From positions 1 through 7,276 of the forward strand of contig DTUG01000209.1 in NCBI GenBank assembly GCA_012964275.1: a stretch of DNA of 7,276 nucleotides, in the 5' to 3' direction. This DNA is from Fidelibacterota bacterium. Lineage in GTDB: Bacteria > Fidelibacterota > Marinisomatia > Marinisomatales > UBA1611. Positions 7,203 to 7,276 of the stretch are shown piece after piece. A program made the position numbers and the translations under genes. Under the pieces are notes generated by a model that ran no database searches, had not been told where the DNA came from, and saw only the letters and a program-made list of their open reading frames with translations. Each line of letters begins with the position of its first letter. Position 1 is the stretch's first letter.

Positions 7203-7231
7203 TATTTATGGAAAATAAAAAATTATGTCAA
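7203..7231 (-). promoter_or_regulatory. Candidate sigma70-like promoter for the operon
   Basis: On the minus strand a perfect TTGACA (7226-7231) is followed by an A/T-only tract and, 17 nt further on, TAAATA (7203-7208). An alternative -10, CATAAA (7205-7210), has a 15-nt spacer. The -10 match is weak (3 or 4 of 6). A Bacteroidota-style -7 element TAnnTTTG also matches here as TAATTTTG (7229-7236), but I see no TTTG at the right distance upstream. Either reading starts the transcript some 70-100 nt before the GH13 start. This is the only noncoding stretch in the window, so the operon promoter is expected here unless the gene upstream, outside the window, reads through. Confidence 0.35.
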
Positions 7232-7276
7232 AATTATTAGAGATTCATAAATGAGTTTCGCACAATAATTCAAATA

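Larger units (their letters stand above)
7125..7276. other. Upstream noncoding region of the operon
   Basis: Very A/T-rich sequence without any credible ORF, tRNA or other RNA gene. It contains the candidate promoter and inverted repeat listed separately. The bases just upstream of the preferred GH13 start (7124) read TTTCAATAAA on the coding strand, with no Shine-Dalgarno, as is common in Bacteroidota and relatives. The end of any gene further upstream is not visible. Confidence 0.6.

Noticed and set aside
1..7276. CRISPR arrays, tRNA or rRNA genes, insertion sequences
   Set aside because: Almost the whole window is coding for four envelope proteins. No regularly spaced direct repeats, tRNA-like folds, transposase motifs or terminal inverted repeats were seen.

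Overview
The window holds one run of four genes, all on the minus strand and tightly packed, so transcription reads from the right edge (about 7200) to the left edge (1). In transcription order they are: a secreted GH13 cyclomaltodextrinase/neopullulanase of the SusA type (7124 to 5274), a PpiC/parvulin-type peptidyl-prolyl isomerase with a lipoprotein-like signal (5265 to 3970), a TonB-dependent outer-membrane receptor with an N-terminal carboxypeptidase-regulatory-like domain (3973 to 1067), and a secreted, aspartate-rich protein of unknown function that runs off the left edge (1073 to 1, incomplete at its C-terminus). The junctions are an 8-nt gap, a 4-nt ATGA overlap and a 7-nt overlap, so this is very probably one operon. 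The only noncoding stretch is the roughly 150 bp at the right edge. It contains a plausible promoter and a 20-bp inverted repeat near the predicted transcript start.

The organism is most likely a Gram-negative member of the FCB group (Bacteroidota, Ignavibacteria, Neomarinimicrobiota/Marinimicrobia and relatives). Three things point there: the carboxypeptidase-regulatory-domain TonB receptor, the SusA-like GH13 enzyme, and start codons preceded by A/T-rich sequence rather than a clear Shine-Dalgarno. The fourth protein reminds me of conserved uncharacterised secreted proteins in Marinimicrobia-like genomes, but that is recollection and not a search result.

A working model is as follows. The TonB receptor brings a ligand, possibly a maltodextrin-like oligosaccharide, across the outer membrane. 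The periplasmic GH13 enzyme hydrolyses alpha-glucan oligomers. The PPIase lipoprotein helps outer-membrane or secreted proteins fold. The large secreted protein, which has Trp-rich and Ca-loop-like Asp/Asn/Gly motifs, may act at the cell surface with the receptor. No SusD-like lipoprotein lies between the receptor and the window edge, so this is not a canonical SusCD locus. The points most worth a second look are the unknown secreted protein, the Ca-loop-like motif it shares with the receptor, and a faint internal duplication in the PPIase.
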